Positions 46,901-54,305 of a stretch of 64,000 nucleotides of DNA are shown here, in pieces; positions within the stretch are counted from its first letter, which is position 1, and each line of letters begins with the position of its first letter. Source of the stretch: Flavobacterium gelatinilyticum (GTDB lineage: Bacteria > Bacteroidota > Bacteroidia > Flavobacteriales > Flavobacteriaceae); the NCBI RefSeq assembly GCF_027111295.1, contig NZ_CP114287.1, forward strand, positions 2,666,001 through 2,730,000. Direction: 5' to 3'. The notes below the pieces were generated by a model, which searched no databases, was not told the origin of the DNA, and worked only from the letters and a program-made list of their open reading frames with translations. A program made the position numbers and the translations under genes.

Positions 46901-49900
46901 TGTTTTTGGCGTTACATTCGTATTGGCCGATGTTACCGCTGATCCGTTTAAGGTGTCATTGGATGTGACACTGCCAACCGTTACGGCTGTTGATCCTGAA
47001 GTCTGTGCTCCGAATGAATTATCGGCATTCGCCATTAATCCGTTTACAACATCAACTGTTGCCGCTGCTGTTTTACAGTTTGCAGGAGATGCTCCTTCTT
47101 CGCAGATTTCATATGTAATGGTATAAGTGCCTGATGCTGTATTCGCTGCAAGGGTAAGTTCTCCGTCTGCGTCAACGCTTAATGGGCCTGTTGTTTTTGG
47201 GGTTACATTCGTATTGGCTGTTGTTACCGCTGCTCCGTTTAAGGTGTCATTGGATGTGACATTGCCAACTGTTACGGCTGTCGATCCTGAAGTCTGTGCT
47301 CCGAATGAATTATCGGCATTCGCCATTAATCCGTTTACAACATCAACTGTTGTCATCGCTGTTTTACAGTTTGCAGGAGATGCTCCTTCTTCACAGATTT
47401 CATATGTAATGGTATAAGTGCCTGATGCTGTATTGGCGGCAAGGGTAAGTTCTCCGTCTGCGTCAACGCTTAATGGGCCTGTTGTTTTTGGCGTTACATT
47501 CGTATTGGCCGATGTTACCGCTGCTCCGTTTAAGGTGTCATTGGATGTGACACTGCCAACCGTTACGGCTGTTGATCCTGAAGTCTGTGATCCGAATGAA
47601 TTATCGGCATTCGCCATTAATCCGTTTACAACATCAACTGTTGCCGCTGCTGTTTTACAGTTTGCAGGAGATGCTCCTTCTTCACAGATTTCATATGTAA
47701 TGGTATAAGTGCCTGATGCTGTATTGGCGGCAAGGGTAAGTTCTCCGTCTGCGTCAACGCTTAATGGACCTGTTGTTTTTGGTGTTACATTCGTATTGGC
47801 CGATGTTACCGCTGCTCCGTTTAAGGTGTCATTGGATGTGACATTGCCAACCGTTACGGCTGTTGATCCTGAAGTCTGTGCTCCGAATGAATTATCGGCA
47901 TTCGCCATTAATCCGTTTACAACATCAACTGTTGCCGCTGCTGTTTTACAGTTTGCAGGAGATGCTCCTTCTTCACAGATTTCATATGTAATGGTATAAG
48001 TGCCTGATGCTGTATTGGCGGCAAGGGTAAGTTCTCCGTCTGCATCAACGCTTAATGGTCCTGTTGTTTTTGGTGTTACATTCGTATTGGCCGATGTTAC
48101 CGCTGCTCCGTTTAAGGTGTCATTGGATGTGACATTGCCAACCGTTACGGCTGTTGATCCTGAAGTTTGAACAGCAAAAGCTGTATCATTATTTGCGCAA
48201 AGTATTGAATTAATCTTAACCGAATCAGAAACATCAGAAGTACAAGTATTTAATGTTGCTGTTATAGTATAAGTTCCGTTAGTCCCTGTAACTACACCTG
48301 TTGAAGTATTTAAAGTTGCTCCGCTAGGAGTTATAACATAACTATAAGAAGGATTATAATTTGTGATTGTAAAACTTCCTGTTGATGTACTACAAGTAGG
48401 CTGCGTAACTGTACTAAATGTAGGTTTCGCTGGTACTGGAAGTGCTGAATTATTTCTAAAAGTTGATGAAGCAGCTGATGAACAGTTATTTGAACCTCTT
48501 GCCGAAACTGTATAATCTGTATCAGCAGTCATTCCTGAAATCAATCCGCTTGGTGCTACGTTAGGACCTGTCGGTGAGAAAACATAGGTAACACCTGATG
48601 TATAATTTGATATAGTTGATGTTCCCGCTGCAGAGCATGTCGCTGCTGTTACCGTAACAGTCGGAACTGCAGGAGTCGGAAGCATTGAAGCGTTTCTAAA
48701 AGTTGATGAAGCAGCCGATGAACAGTTATTTGAGCCTCTTGCCGAAACTGTATAATCTGTATCAGCAGTCATTCCTGAAATCAATCCGCTTGGTGCTACG
48801 TTAGGACCTGTCGGTGAGAAAACATAGGTAACACCTGATGTATAATTGGATATAGTTGATGTTCCCGCTGCAGAGCATGTCGCTGCTGTTACCGTAACAG
48901 TCGGAACTGCAGGAGTCGGAAGCATTGAAGCGTTTCTAAAGGTTGATGAAGCAGCCGATGAACAGTTATTTGAGCCTCTTGCCGAAACTGTATAATCTGT
49001 ATCAGCCGTCATTCCTGAAATCAATCCGCTTGTTGCTACGTTAGGACCTGTTGGTGAGAAAACATAGCTAACACCTGATGTATAATTTGATATAGTGGAT
49101 GTTCCCGCTGCAGAACAGGTTGCTGCTGTTACCGTAACAGTCGGAACTGCAGGAGTCGGAAGCATTGAAGCGTTTCTAAAGGTTGATGAAGCAGCCGATG
49201 AACAGTTATTTGAACCTCTTGCCGAAACTGTATAATCTGTATCAGCAGTCATTCCTGAAATCAATCCGCTTGGTGCTACGTTAGGACCTGTTGGTGAGAA
49301 AACATAACTAACACCTGCTGTATAATTTGATATAGTCGAAGTTCCCGCTGCAGAGCAGGTTGCTGCTGTTACCGTAACAGTCGGAACTGCAGGAGTCGGA
49401 AGCATTGAACCGTTTCTAAAGGTTGATGAAGCAGCCGATGAACAGTTATTTGAGCCTCTTGCCGAAACTGTATAATCTGTATCAGCAGTCATTCCTGAAA
49501 TCAATCCGCTTGGTGCTACGTTAGGACCTGTTGGTGAGAAAACATAAGTAACACCTGATGTATAATTGGATATAGTTGATGTTCCCGCTGCAGAGCATGT
49601 TGCTGCTGTTACCGTAACAGTCGGAACTGCAGGAGTCGGAAGCATTGAAGCGTTTCTAAAGGTTGATGAAGCAGCCGATGAACAGTTATTTGAGCCTCTT
49701 GCCGAAACTGTATAATCTGTATCAGCCGTCATTCCTGAAATCAATCCGCTTGTTGCTACGTTAGGACCTGTTGGTGAGAAAACATAAGTAACACCTGATG
49801 TATAATTGGATATAGTTGATGTTCCCGCTGCAGAGCATGTTGCTGCTGTTACCGTAACAGTCGGAACTGCAGGAGTCGGAAGCATTGAACCGTTTCTAAA

Positions 49901-52900
49901 GGTTGATGAAGCAGCCGATGAACAGTTATTTGAGCCTCTTGCCGAAACTGTATAATCTGTATCAGCCGTCATTCCTGAAATCAATCCGCTTGGTGCTACG
50001 TTAGGACCTGTTGGTGAGAAAACATAGCTAACACCTGATGTATAATTTGATATAGTGGATGTTCCCGCTGCAGAACAGGTTGCCGCTGTTACCGTAACAG
50101 TCGGAACTGCAGGAGTCGGAAGCATTGAAGCGTTTCTAAAGGTTGATGAAGCAGCCGATGAACAGTTATTTGAACCTCTTGCCGAAACTGTATAATCTGT
50201 ATCAGCAGTCATTCCTGAAATCAATCCGCTTGGTGCTACGTTAGGACCTGTCGGTGAGAAAACATAGGTAACACCTGATGTATAATTTGATATAGTGGAT
50301 GTTCCCGCTGCAGAGCAGGTTGCCGCTGTTACCGTAACAGTCGGAACTGCAGGAGTCGGAAGCATTGAAGCGTTTCTAAAGGTTGATGAAGCAGCCGATG
50401 AACAGTTATTTGAGCCTCTTGCCGAAACTGTATAATCTGTATCAGCAGTCATTCCTGAAATCAATCCGCTTGGTGCTACATTAGGACCTGTTGGTGAGAA
50501 AACATAGCTAACACCTGATGTATAATTCGATATAGTGGATGTTCCCGCTGCAGAGCATGTCGCTGCTGTTACCGTAACAGTCGGAACTGTCGGTGTAGGA
50601 AGTATAGAATTATTTCTAAATATTGATGAACCGTTTGATGAGCAAGTAGAATTTGCTGCTGTAAGCGTATAATCAGTATTTAAACTCATACCTGTAATTG
50701 CACCACCTGTTCCTATAGCCGGACCAGAAGGTGAAAATGTATAGGTTAAAGCTGCATCATAATTGGATACTGCTGAAGATCCTGCCGCAGAACATGTTGC
50801 TGCTGTCGAAGTAATAGTCGGTGTTGCCGGCATCACACATAAATTTGCAGCTCTTGAATATACTACAGCACAAACTTTATTACTTTGATAAACCAAGTCT
50901 CTATATTTATAACCATTCATAGAAGCTGTTACCCCAGTAAGATTCAAAGTTGCCGTTGTGGCATTTGAGTACACACCTCCATTAGCAATATTTGTCCATG
51001 TAGTACCGCCATCAGTACTCAGCTGCCATTGGTGTAATGTTGTTCCTGATCCTCCGGTTGCTGTTACTGAAAATGTTGTACTCAAACCTGATCCAACGCT
51101 GCGGTCTACCGGATTAGCTGTACCTAATGTACTGGCTGTACCACCTGCATTTATTACATTGGTATAAGTACCTGAATAACTGGCACCCGTAACTTTTCCA
51201 TCAGAACCAACTGCTGGAGAACCCGTACCATACATAGCATTATCATTTCCTGAAATATTACCATCTGCATTATAATTTCCATAATATTCATTAGCATCAG
51301 AACAACCATCATTGTCTGAATCTAAGTCTAAGAAATTAGGAATATTATCATTGTCAAAATCGGCACAAGAACCAACTGATGCCGAAACTAAAAAGATATC
51401 GTCATCATTAATACTTGAGCTGCTATTATCATTTCCTGGCAGCATTGTATTAAAGAAAAATGCCAAAGTTCCTGATGAAGGAGCTGTGCCCGGTATCGCT
51501 AACTGAAGGTTTTGTACAACAGGAGAACCCGATCTGCTAAAGTGCGGAATCGAACTAGGTAAGTTCCCTGTCGCACCATTCAAATACGTAATCGTAGCAG
51601 TAGGAGATGGTGTATTGTTAGTTTCTTTTACTGTCTGAATTTGAGCATAGTCCACTCCATTATATCGAATCGTAAATTGAATACTTTCTGAGTTTAAAAC
51701 AGGGTTTCCTGTAGCAGAAAAGAATCCAACGTTGATAATCTTTTTACCGTTTACATCGGGATAAAATTTCGTTATATTTTGAGATAATGTCTGGGTGGTA
51801 TTATTGTTTTCAAACTGAATTCCTAAAGCATCAGCATATAAATTGCCATTAGACAAAGTCCAGCCAGGAACAGTCGTTATGTTTACATCTCTACCCTCGT
51901 CTTTAAAATTAGTATTTGTTAATAATTCAGATGAGAAACATTCATCAGTATCTAAAATACCATCATTATCATCATCTAAATCTACTGAATCTATAATACC
52001 ATCACGGTCATTATCCGAATTTACAATAAAAGTAACATCTGCTGAATTAGCAGTACAGCTTCCATTTGGATTTACTGTATATCTAAGCGTCACAGCTGTA
52101 TCTGCTGTAACATCTGCCGGTGTATAAATATTCCCTGCAATTGTTCCTCCTCCTGAAACAACACTCCATGTACCTCCAGCCGGAGCTGCTGACAATGTTT
52201 TTGTTGCACATTCGCAGATTGAAGCTGTTGATGTTGTATTCGAAACGTTTTTACCAACCAAAATGGCAATTACATTACTTGTGTTCTGACACGTTTCAGA
52301 TATTGCAATACGTCTGAAATACGTTGTTGCTGAAAGTGAAGGCGGATCATAACTTTGCGTAGTTACACCAATATTTGAAAAACTAGAATTGTTGGAACTA
52401 CTCTGCCATTGATAGGTTATAGCTGATGTTCCTCCGCCTGCAGCTGATCCTACTATATTTGCAGGATCACCGCTTTCACAAAACGATGTTACAGCCGGTG
52501 CAGTCAGCGTATTATTTGTTATTGGTGTTATTACTGTGTATGTTATCGTAGAGGCATTCGATGTTTTACCATACGTATCATTAAAAGTATAATTTATTGA
52601 AGTTGAACCTGTAACTGTATTATCTACCGGTGTAAATGTTACTGCACCAGTTGTCGCATCATAAGTAAATGTTCCTTTTCCTGCAACTGTATTTGTAGTC
52701 TGAATTCCAGGAGCTGCAGTATCTAAGTCTACTGTTGTTTTGTTTACTTTTCCTAAAGTATTAACAGAACCGTTATCGTTTGCTGTTATATCACCAGAGG
52801 TAGCCGGTAAACCAATACAACCTGTAAGCGTATCCGGATTCGCTGCAGGTGTTAAAAGTGTGGACTGATCTACTGTTATATCCAGATTTCTAATTTCATG

Positions 52901-53755
52901 GAAATTATTTGATCCTCCGGTAGATGAAGTTATCGCAAATTTAAGATTAGGCGGACTTACCGTTGGATATTCAAAATTATTAATAATAGTTCTTGTAGTA
53001 TTACCATTAGTTGTACTAACGGTTATAATGAAACCTCCTCCGGTACGAGGTGTAAGTTTAATAGAGACTTTTCTAAATCCTGTAGAAGCAGTAGTTGTTG
53101 CCGCACGATTTCCTCCCGCAATATTAAAAGGAGATGTCGCTAATGTAGAGGTTTGAACCGATGTTAAATGCGCATAACCAGTAGTTCCTGAACCCTGCCC
53201 TCTTAATGTAATATTATTTTGCAAAACGCCTACTCCACCACTTTTACCTTCATTATTGGCAGAAAAATTTCCAAATTCATCAATACCAATACCTAAGTAT
53301 CCTCCCGGAAATCCCGTTTCAGAATTACGCTGTGCATACCCCAGAGAACCTCCAAATGCTCCCGGTACAATTGTAGTAACAGTTGCATCAAAAAGCACGA
53401 ATGCAATACCATCTGCACCATTTCCGCCATGAGTATAGTATTCAAATGAAATTGTCATACCATAAGCAGATGGAAAAGAATACATATCCGAGTAGATTAC
53501 CCCTTTTTGATTTCCCTGATTGTTGGTAAGTCGCAAATAACCAGATCCGTTTGGATCATCGTACCCATCTCTCAATCCTGCTCCGGCTGTCAAAAATGCA
53601 GTGGGGCTGCCGCCAAACAGAATACCTGGCGCAGTAGAATTTTTAAATGATTCAGAATATGGAAACTGGGCTCTGGTTTGAGTTGTGATAAAAAATAATG
53701 AAACAACAATAAACAGCTTAAATAAATTAAACTTTCTAAAAGTAGAGTTACGCAT
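37901..53755 (-). CDS. Giant SprB-like repeat adhesin with lectin domain and type B T9SS sorting domain
   Basis: 5284 aa from ATG at 53755; a GTG two codons upstream is possible but less likely. Order: signal peptide ending TRAQF; an L-type-lectin-like domain (about 30-300; GADGIAFVLFD, GYLGIGIDEFGNF); Ig-like region; calcium-type aspartate runs (DNDRDGIIDSVDLDDDNDG, near 580-605, and DFDNDNIPNFLDLDSDNDG, near 800); nine 80-aa repeats (about 1052-1772); eleven 97-aa repeats (about 1852-2919); two 100-aa then seven 202-aa repeats (about 3016-4630); further modules; DUF11-like domain (IAIVKTAVFNDENNNK); and a gliding-associated C-terminal domain (NAFSPNGDNKNERFYIQG ... GTYFYILKY). The last is the type B T9SS sorting domain. 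Probably a mobile or fixed cell-surface adhesin; ligand unknown. Confidence 0.92.
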   Translation of the reverse strand: MRNSTFRKFNLFKLFIVVSLFFITTQTRAQFPYSESFKNSTAPGILFGGSPTAFLTAGAGLRDGYDDPNGSGYLRLTNNQGNQKGVIYSDMYSFPSAYGMTISFEYYTHGGNGADGIAFVLFDATVTTIVPGAFGGSLGYAQRNSETGFPGGYLGIGIDEFGNFSANNEGKSGGVGVLQNNITLRGQGSGTTGYAHLTSVQTSTLATSPFNIAGGNRAATTTASTGFRKVSIKLTPRTGGGFIITVSTTNGNTTRTIINNFEYPTVSPPNLKFAITSSTGGSNNFHEIRNLDITVDQSTLLTPAANPDTLTGCIGLPATSGDITANDNGSVNTLGKVNKTTVDLDTAAPGIQTTNTVAGKGTFTYDATTGAVTFTPVDNTVTGSTSINYTFNDTYGKTSNASTITYTVITPITNNTLTAPAVTSFCESGDPANIVGSAAGGGTSAITYQWQSSSNNSSFSNIGVTTQSYDPPSLSATTYFRRIAISETCQNTSNVIAILVGKNVSNTTSTASICECATKTLSAAPAGGTWSVVSGGGTIAGNIYTPADVTADTAVTLRYTVNPNGSCTANSADVTFIVNSDNDRDGIIDSVDLDDDNDGILDTDECFSSELLTNTNFKDEGRDVNITTVPGWTLSNGNLYADALGIQFENNNTTQTLSQNITKFYPDVNGKKIINVGFFSATGNPVLNSESIQFTIRYNGVDYAQIQTVKETNNTPSPTATITYLNGATGNLPSSIPHFSRSGSPVVQNLQLAIPGTAPSSGTLAFFFNTMLPGNDNSSSSINDDDIFLVSASVGSCADFDNDNIPNFLDLDSDNDGCSDANEYYGNYNADGNISGNDNAMYGTGSPAVGSDGKVTGASYSGTYTNVINAGGTASTLGTANPVDRSVGSGLSTTFSVTATGGSGTTLHQWQLSTDGGTTWTNIANGGVYSNATTATLNLTGVTASMNGYKYRDLVYQSNKVCAVVYSRAANLCVMPATPTITSTAATCSAAGSSAVSNYDAALTYTFSPSGPAIGTGGAITGMSLNTDYTLTAANSTCSSNGSSIFRNNSILPTPTVPTVTVTAATCSAAGTSTISNYTSGVSYVFSPTGPNVAPSGLISGMTADTDYTVSARGSNNCSSAASSTFRNASMLPTPAVPTVTVTAATCSAAGTSTISNYTSGVTYVFSPTGPNVAPSGLISGMTADTDYTVSARGSNNCSSAASSTFRNASMLPTPAVPTVTVTAATCSAAGTSTISNYTSGVSYVFSPTGPNVAPSGLISGMTADTDYTVSARGSNNCSSAASSTFRNGSMLPTPAVPTVTVTAATCSAAGTSTISNYTSGVTYVFSPTGPNVATSGLISGMTADTDYTVSARGSNNCSSAASSTFRNASMLPTPAVPTVTVTAATCSAAGTSTISNYTSGVTYVFSPTGPNVAPSGLISGMTADTDYTVSARGSNNCSSAASSTFRNGSMLPTPAVPTVTVTAATCSAAGTSTISNYTAGVSYVFSPTGPNVAPSGLISGMTADTDYTVSARGSNNCSSAASSTFRNASMLPTPAVPTVTVTAATCSAAGTSTISNYTSGVSYVFSPTGPNVATSGLISGMTADTDYTVSARGSNNCSSAASSTFRNASMLPTPAVPTVTVTAATCSAAGTSTISNYTSGVTYVFSPTGPNVAPSGLISGMTADTDYTVSARGSNNCSSAASSTFRNASMLPTPAVPTVTVTAATCSAAGTSTISNYTSGVTYVFSPTGPNVAPSGLISGMTADTDYTVSARGSNNCSSAASSTFRNNSALPVPAKPTFSTVTQPTCSTSTGSFTITNYNPSYSYVITPSGATLNTSTGVVTGTNGTYTITATLNTCTSDVSDSVKINSILCANNDTAFAVQTSGSTAVTVGNVTSNDTLNGAAVTSANTNVTPKTTGPLSVDADGELTLAANTASGTYTITYEICEEGASPANCKTAAATVDVVNGLMANADNSFGAQTSGSTAVTVGNVTSNDTLNGAAVTSANTNVTPKTTGPLSVDADGELTLAANTASGTYTITYEICEEGASPANCKTAAATVDVVNGLMANADNSFGSQTSGSTAVTVGSVTSNDTLNGAAVTSANTNVTPKTTGPLSVDADGELTLAANTASGTYTITYEICEEGASPANCKTAMTTVDVVNGLMANADNSFGAQTSGSTAVTVGNVTSNDTLNGAAVTTANTNVTPKTTGPLSVDADGELTLAANTASGTYTITYEICEEGASPANCKTAAATVDVVNGLMANADNSFGAQTSGSTAVTVGSVTSNDTLNGSAVTSANTNVTPKTTGPLSVDADGELTLAANTASGTYTITYEICEEGASPANCKTAAATVDVVNGLMANADNSFGAQTSGSTAVTVGNVTSNDTLNGAAVTTANTNVTPKTTGPLSVDADGELTLAANTASGTYTITYEICEEGASPANCKTAAATVDVVNGLMANADNSFGAQTSGSTAVTVGNVTSNDTLNGAAVTSANTNVTPKTTGPLSVDADGELTLAANTASGTYTITYEICEEGASPANCKTAAATVDVVNGLMANADNSFGAQTSGSTAVTVGSVTSNDTLNGAAVTSANTNVTPKTTGPLSVDADGELTLAANTASGTYTLTYEICEEGASPANCKTAAAAVDVVNGLMANADNSFGAQTSGSTAVTVGNVTSNDTLNGAAVTTANTNVTPKTTGPLSVDADGELTLAANTASGTYTITYEICEEGASPANCKTASGTVDVVNGLMANADNSFGAQTSGSTAVTVGNVTSNDTLNGAAVTSANTNVTPKTTGPLSVDADGELTLAANTASGTYTITYEICEEGASPANCKTAAATVDVVNGLMANADNSFGAQTSGSTAVTVGNVTSNDTLNGAAVTSANTNVTPKTTGPLSVDADGELTLAANTASGTYTLTYEICEEGASPANCKTAAATVDVVNNLVANIDIIGSVLASNTSQTLGVNVFTNDTKNGQSLNSADVNMTISVVDPNGYLTLDTDGSVILAANAPAGTYELTYEICEKPALSNCSSNIVRVIVDMPVIDAVTETTASINGNAGGTTPALTANDKLNGNPVVIGTNPGEVKLTAVNVPTGLTLNEDGTITVAPNTPAGTYDVEYSICEISNPLNCDAVISKVVVGLAIIDAVTETTASINGNAGGTTPALTANDTLNGNPVVIGTNPGEVKLTAVNVPTGLTLNSDGTVTVSPNTPAGTYDVEYSICEISNPLNCDTVISKVVVTTGTLVANADVIPSVKPSNVPQTLGGNVFDNDTKNGQPLNPSDVTLTTTTPDPKGVLILNPDGTITLGANPPAGTYELTYTICEKLNPGNCSSNTVRVTVDMPVIDAVAETLTPSINGSTGGTTTNSVIAGDTLNGVQAVIGTSAGQVKLTGINIPAGLTLNADGTVTVAPNTPSGIYDIEYSICEITNPANCDTAISKVAVNNGTLVANADVIPSVKPSNVPQTLGGNVFDNDTKNGQPLNPSDVTLTTTTPDPKGVLILNPDGTITLGANPPAGTYELTYTICEKLNPGNCSSNTVKVTVDMPVIDAVAETLTPSINGSTGGTTTNSVIAGDTLNGVQAVIGTSAGQVKLTGINIPAGLTLNADGTVTVAPNTPSGIYDIEYSICEITNPANCDTAISKVAVNNGTLVANADVIPSVKPSNVPQTLGGNVFDNDTKNGQPLNPSDVTLTTTTPDPKGVLILNPDGTITLGANPPAGTYELTYTICEKLNPGNCSSNTVRVTVDMPVIDAVAETLTPSINGSTGGTTTNSVIAGDTLNGVQAVIGTSAGQVKLTGINIPAGLTLNADGTVTVAPNTPSGIYDIEYSICEITNPANCDTAISKVAVNNGTLVANADVIPSVKPSNVPQTLGGNVFDNDTKNGQPLNPSDVTLTTTTPDPKGVLTLNPDGTITLGANPPAGTYELTYTICEKLNPGNCSSNTVRVTVDMPVIDAVAETLTPSINGSTGGTTTNSVIAGDTLNGVQAVIGTSAGQVKLTGINIPAGLTLNADGTVTVAPNTPSGIYDIEYSICEITNPANCDTAISKVAVNNGTLVANADVIPSVKPSNVPQTLGGNVFDNDTKNGQPLNPSDVTLTTTTPDPKGVLTLNPDGTITLGANPPAGTYELTYTICEKLNPGNCSSNTVKVTVDMPVIDAVAETLTPSINGSTGGTTTNSVIAGDTLNGVQAVIGTSAGQVKLTGINIPAGLTLNADGTVTVAPNTPSGIYDIEYSICEVTNPANCDTAISKVAVNNGTLVANADVIPSVKPSNVPQTLGGNVFDNDTKNGQPLNPSDVTLTKTTPDPKGVLILNPDGTITLGANPPAGTYELTYTICEKLNPGNCSSNTVRVTVDMPVIDAVAETLTPSINGSTGGTTTNSVIAGDTLNGVQAVIGTSAGQVKLTGINIPAGLTLNADGTVTVAPNTPSGIYDIEYSICEITNPANCDTAISKVAVNNGTLVANADVIPSVKPSNVPQTLGGNVFDNDTKNGQPLNPSDVTLTTATPDPKGVLILNPDGTITLGANPPAGTYELTYTICEKLNPGNCSSNTVKVTVDMPVIDAVAETLTPSINGSTGGTTTNSVIAGDTLNGVQAVIGTSAGQVKLTGINIPAGLTLNADGTVTVAPNTPSGIYDIEYSICEITNPANCDTAISKVIVTIPSGSTLQANADVIPSVVGTNQPKTIINVFDNDTNNGLPLVPSDVNLTIVTPDPTGFLTLNPDGTVTLGANAPRGTYEIVYQICEKANPGVCSSATVEIAVEEPTMTVTADSYCSNNVPYVNYNVVPDNFTPTDLLTIKWIDSTGKVVATQSGLQLSGTVLWPGAVVDANNNGTDWPGWIFANNQWTEGADGFENTKPAVTMEFSVNPTVSISVNYPLPSAQCNSRPTFVIKANDDNAGPIDRTKGSDAGINIFDNDTLNGSKVNPADVTLTTIDANAALTLNTDGTVTIKAGTQSGTYQLTYQICDALNSSSCSQAIVKVIVLNTVEPVNPPAVIEAVEDALVSVDGLNGDLEFVNVLDNDLLNSLPVNAADVVITNTSNNTNFEFNEDGTVNVKPNTPGGTYQISYSICEKAKPTNCSSAILNVFVEVPGIAIVKTAVFNDENNNKIANAGETITYKFVVTNTGNVPLKGVMISDPLPGVVVSGQAVDLAVGESNDTNFSALYKITQADINAGKVTNQASVKGSSARGVVVEDMSDGLDIDGDKPTVITLNGCEINVLNAFSPNGDNKNERFYIQGLECYPDNTVEIYNRWGVLVFEKEGYNNEDRVFKGYSEGRTTMKQSEGLPVGTYFYILKYKDSGSNPHQKSGYLYISK
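39869..44110 (-). repeat. Array of seven 606-bp tandem repeats
   Basis: Seven near-identical 202-aa units inside the giant gene; the landmark GTTCCGTTGTTTACAGC recurs every 606 bp (about 40461, 41067, 41673, 42279, 42885, 43491). Each unit is a pair of about 101-aa modules, one with ICEKLNPGNCSS and one with ICEITNPANCDT. Boundaries are approximate to about 20 bp. Confidence 0.9.
44110..44709 (-). repeat. Two 300-bp tandem repeats
   Basis: Two copies of a 100-aa module (VIDAVTETTASINGNAGG ... ICEISNPLNCD) that is homologous to the second half of the 202-aa units. Boundaries approximate. Confidence 0.85.
45000..48200 (-). repeat. Array of eleven 291-bp tandem repeats
   Basis: Eleven 97-aa units (NADNSFGAQTSGSTAVTVG ... 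ICEEGASPANCKTA) that differ at only a few positions, such as N/S in VTVGN, A/T in AVTSA and I/L in TYTITYE. The same few alternatives recur across copies, suggesting exchange between copies. Boundaries approximate. Confidence 0.92.
48441..50600 (-). repeat. Array of nine 240-bp tandem repeats
   Basis: Nine 80-aa units (VPTVTVTAATCSAAGTSTI ... RGSNNCSSAASSTFRN). AACAGTTATTTG recurs at 48481, 48721, 48961, 49201, 49441, 49681, 49921, 50161 and 50401. A more diverged copy flanks each end of the array. Confidence 0.93.
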
Positions 53756-53794
53756 AGACACACTCGGTATTAATGTGAGTAAAATAAATGATGG

Positions 53795-53825
53795 AACCTG
53801 AATACGAGAACTCTGTTTTCAGGTT
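53795..53825 (-). repeat. Stem-loop in the 5' leader of the giant adhesin gene
   Basis: AACCTGAA (53795-53802) pairs with TTCAGGTT (53818-53825); the 15-nt loop contains a small GAG-AA-CTC element. It is 40-70 nt upstream of the ATG at 53755 and could affect translation or mRNA stability. No known riboswitch class recognised. Confidence 0.45.
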
Positions 53826-54273
53826 ATTTAGCAGATACGATAAAATAAAAAGATTGGATTTTAGATATCTGAAAAAACTTTCAGAATCATAAAATGAACA
53901 ATGAAGTGTTTGAACCATATTACGTAGGCGCATATTCAAAAGTTGATTTTGGATTAAATTAGTAGCTTTGGAAGTGCGAAAGTATATAATGGCATAATTT
54001 ATAACCACATTATTCGATAAACAACTTAGAAAAACGTTAAACGACATGTTTTTGGAGCTGCAAATAGAAGTGATCTGTTATAAACCTTAGATAGTTAGCA
54101 ATAAAACAGGAGAAATTTCTTAAAATATTGACATATAATCAATTTTATAAGAAAAAAGCAATTAAATCGTGATATTATCTTACAAAACAAAAAGACAGAT
54201 TATCACGAAATATATCGCAAGTAATTAAAAAACAAACAGTTAAATCAAAATAAAAAATAATACATAAAAACTT

Positions 54274-54300
54274 ACAAAGACCTAAGAACTATTTCTTTGT
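54274..54300 (-). terminator. Weak terminator-like hairpin after queG
   Basis: ACAAAGA (54274-54280) pairs with TCTTTGT (54294-54300), loop of 13; on the minus strand a run of five T follows after AAG. Position just after the queG stop fits, but the hairpin is AT-rich. Confidence 0.4.
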
Positions 54301-54305
54301 ATAAT

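Larger units (their letters stand above)
53756..54305. other. Intergenic region upstream of the giant adhesin gene
   Basis: 550 bp with no credible gene. Contents: inverted repeat at 53795-53825 in the presumed leader of the adhesin mRNA; a promoter-like box TACTTTCG on the minus strand at 53977-53984 (one mismatch to TAnnTTTG), which would give a leader of about 215 nt; an 8-bp inverted repeat TCGTGATA/TATCACGA (54167-54174 and 54201-54208); and a weak terminator near 54274-54300. The adhesin promoter is not identified with confidence. Confidence 0.5.

Noticed and set aside
44190..47999. Many plus-strand open frames of 67-99 codons with identical sequences
   Set aside because: They are antisense shadows repeated once per unit of the 291- and 300-bp arrays; their sequence is dictated by the adhesin codons.
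37901..53755. Tandem repeats considered as CRISPR or satellite DNA
   Set aside because: Periods are 240, 291, 300 and 606 bp, all multiples of three, inside one open frame, with no unique spacers.
53748..54047. 99-codon minus-strand frame upstream of the giant adhesin
   Set aside because: Overlaps the adhesin start, has no family match or promoter, and covers the hairpin; composition is non-coding.
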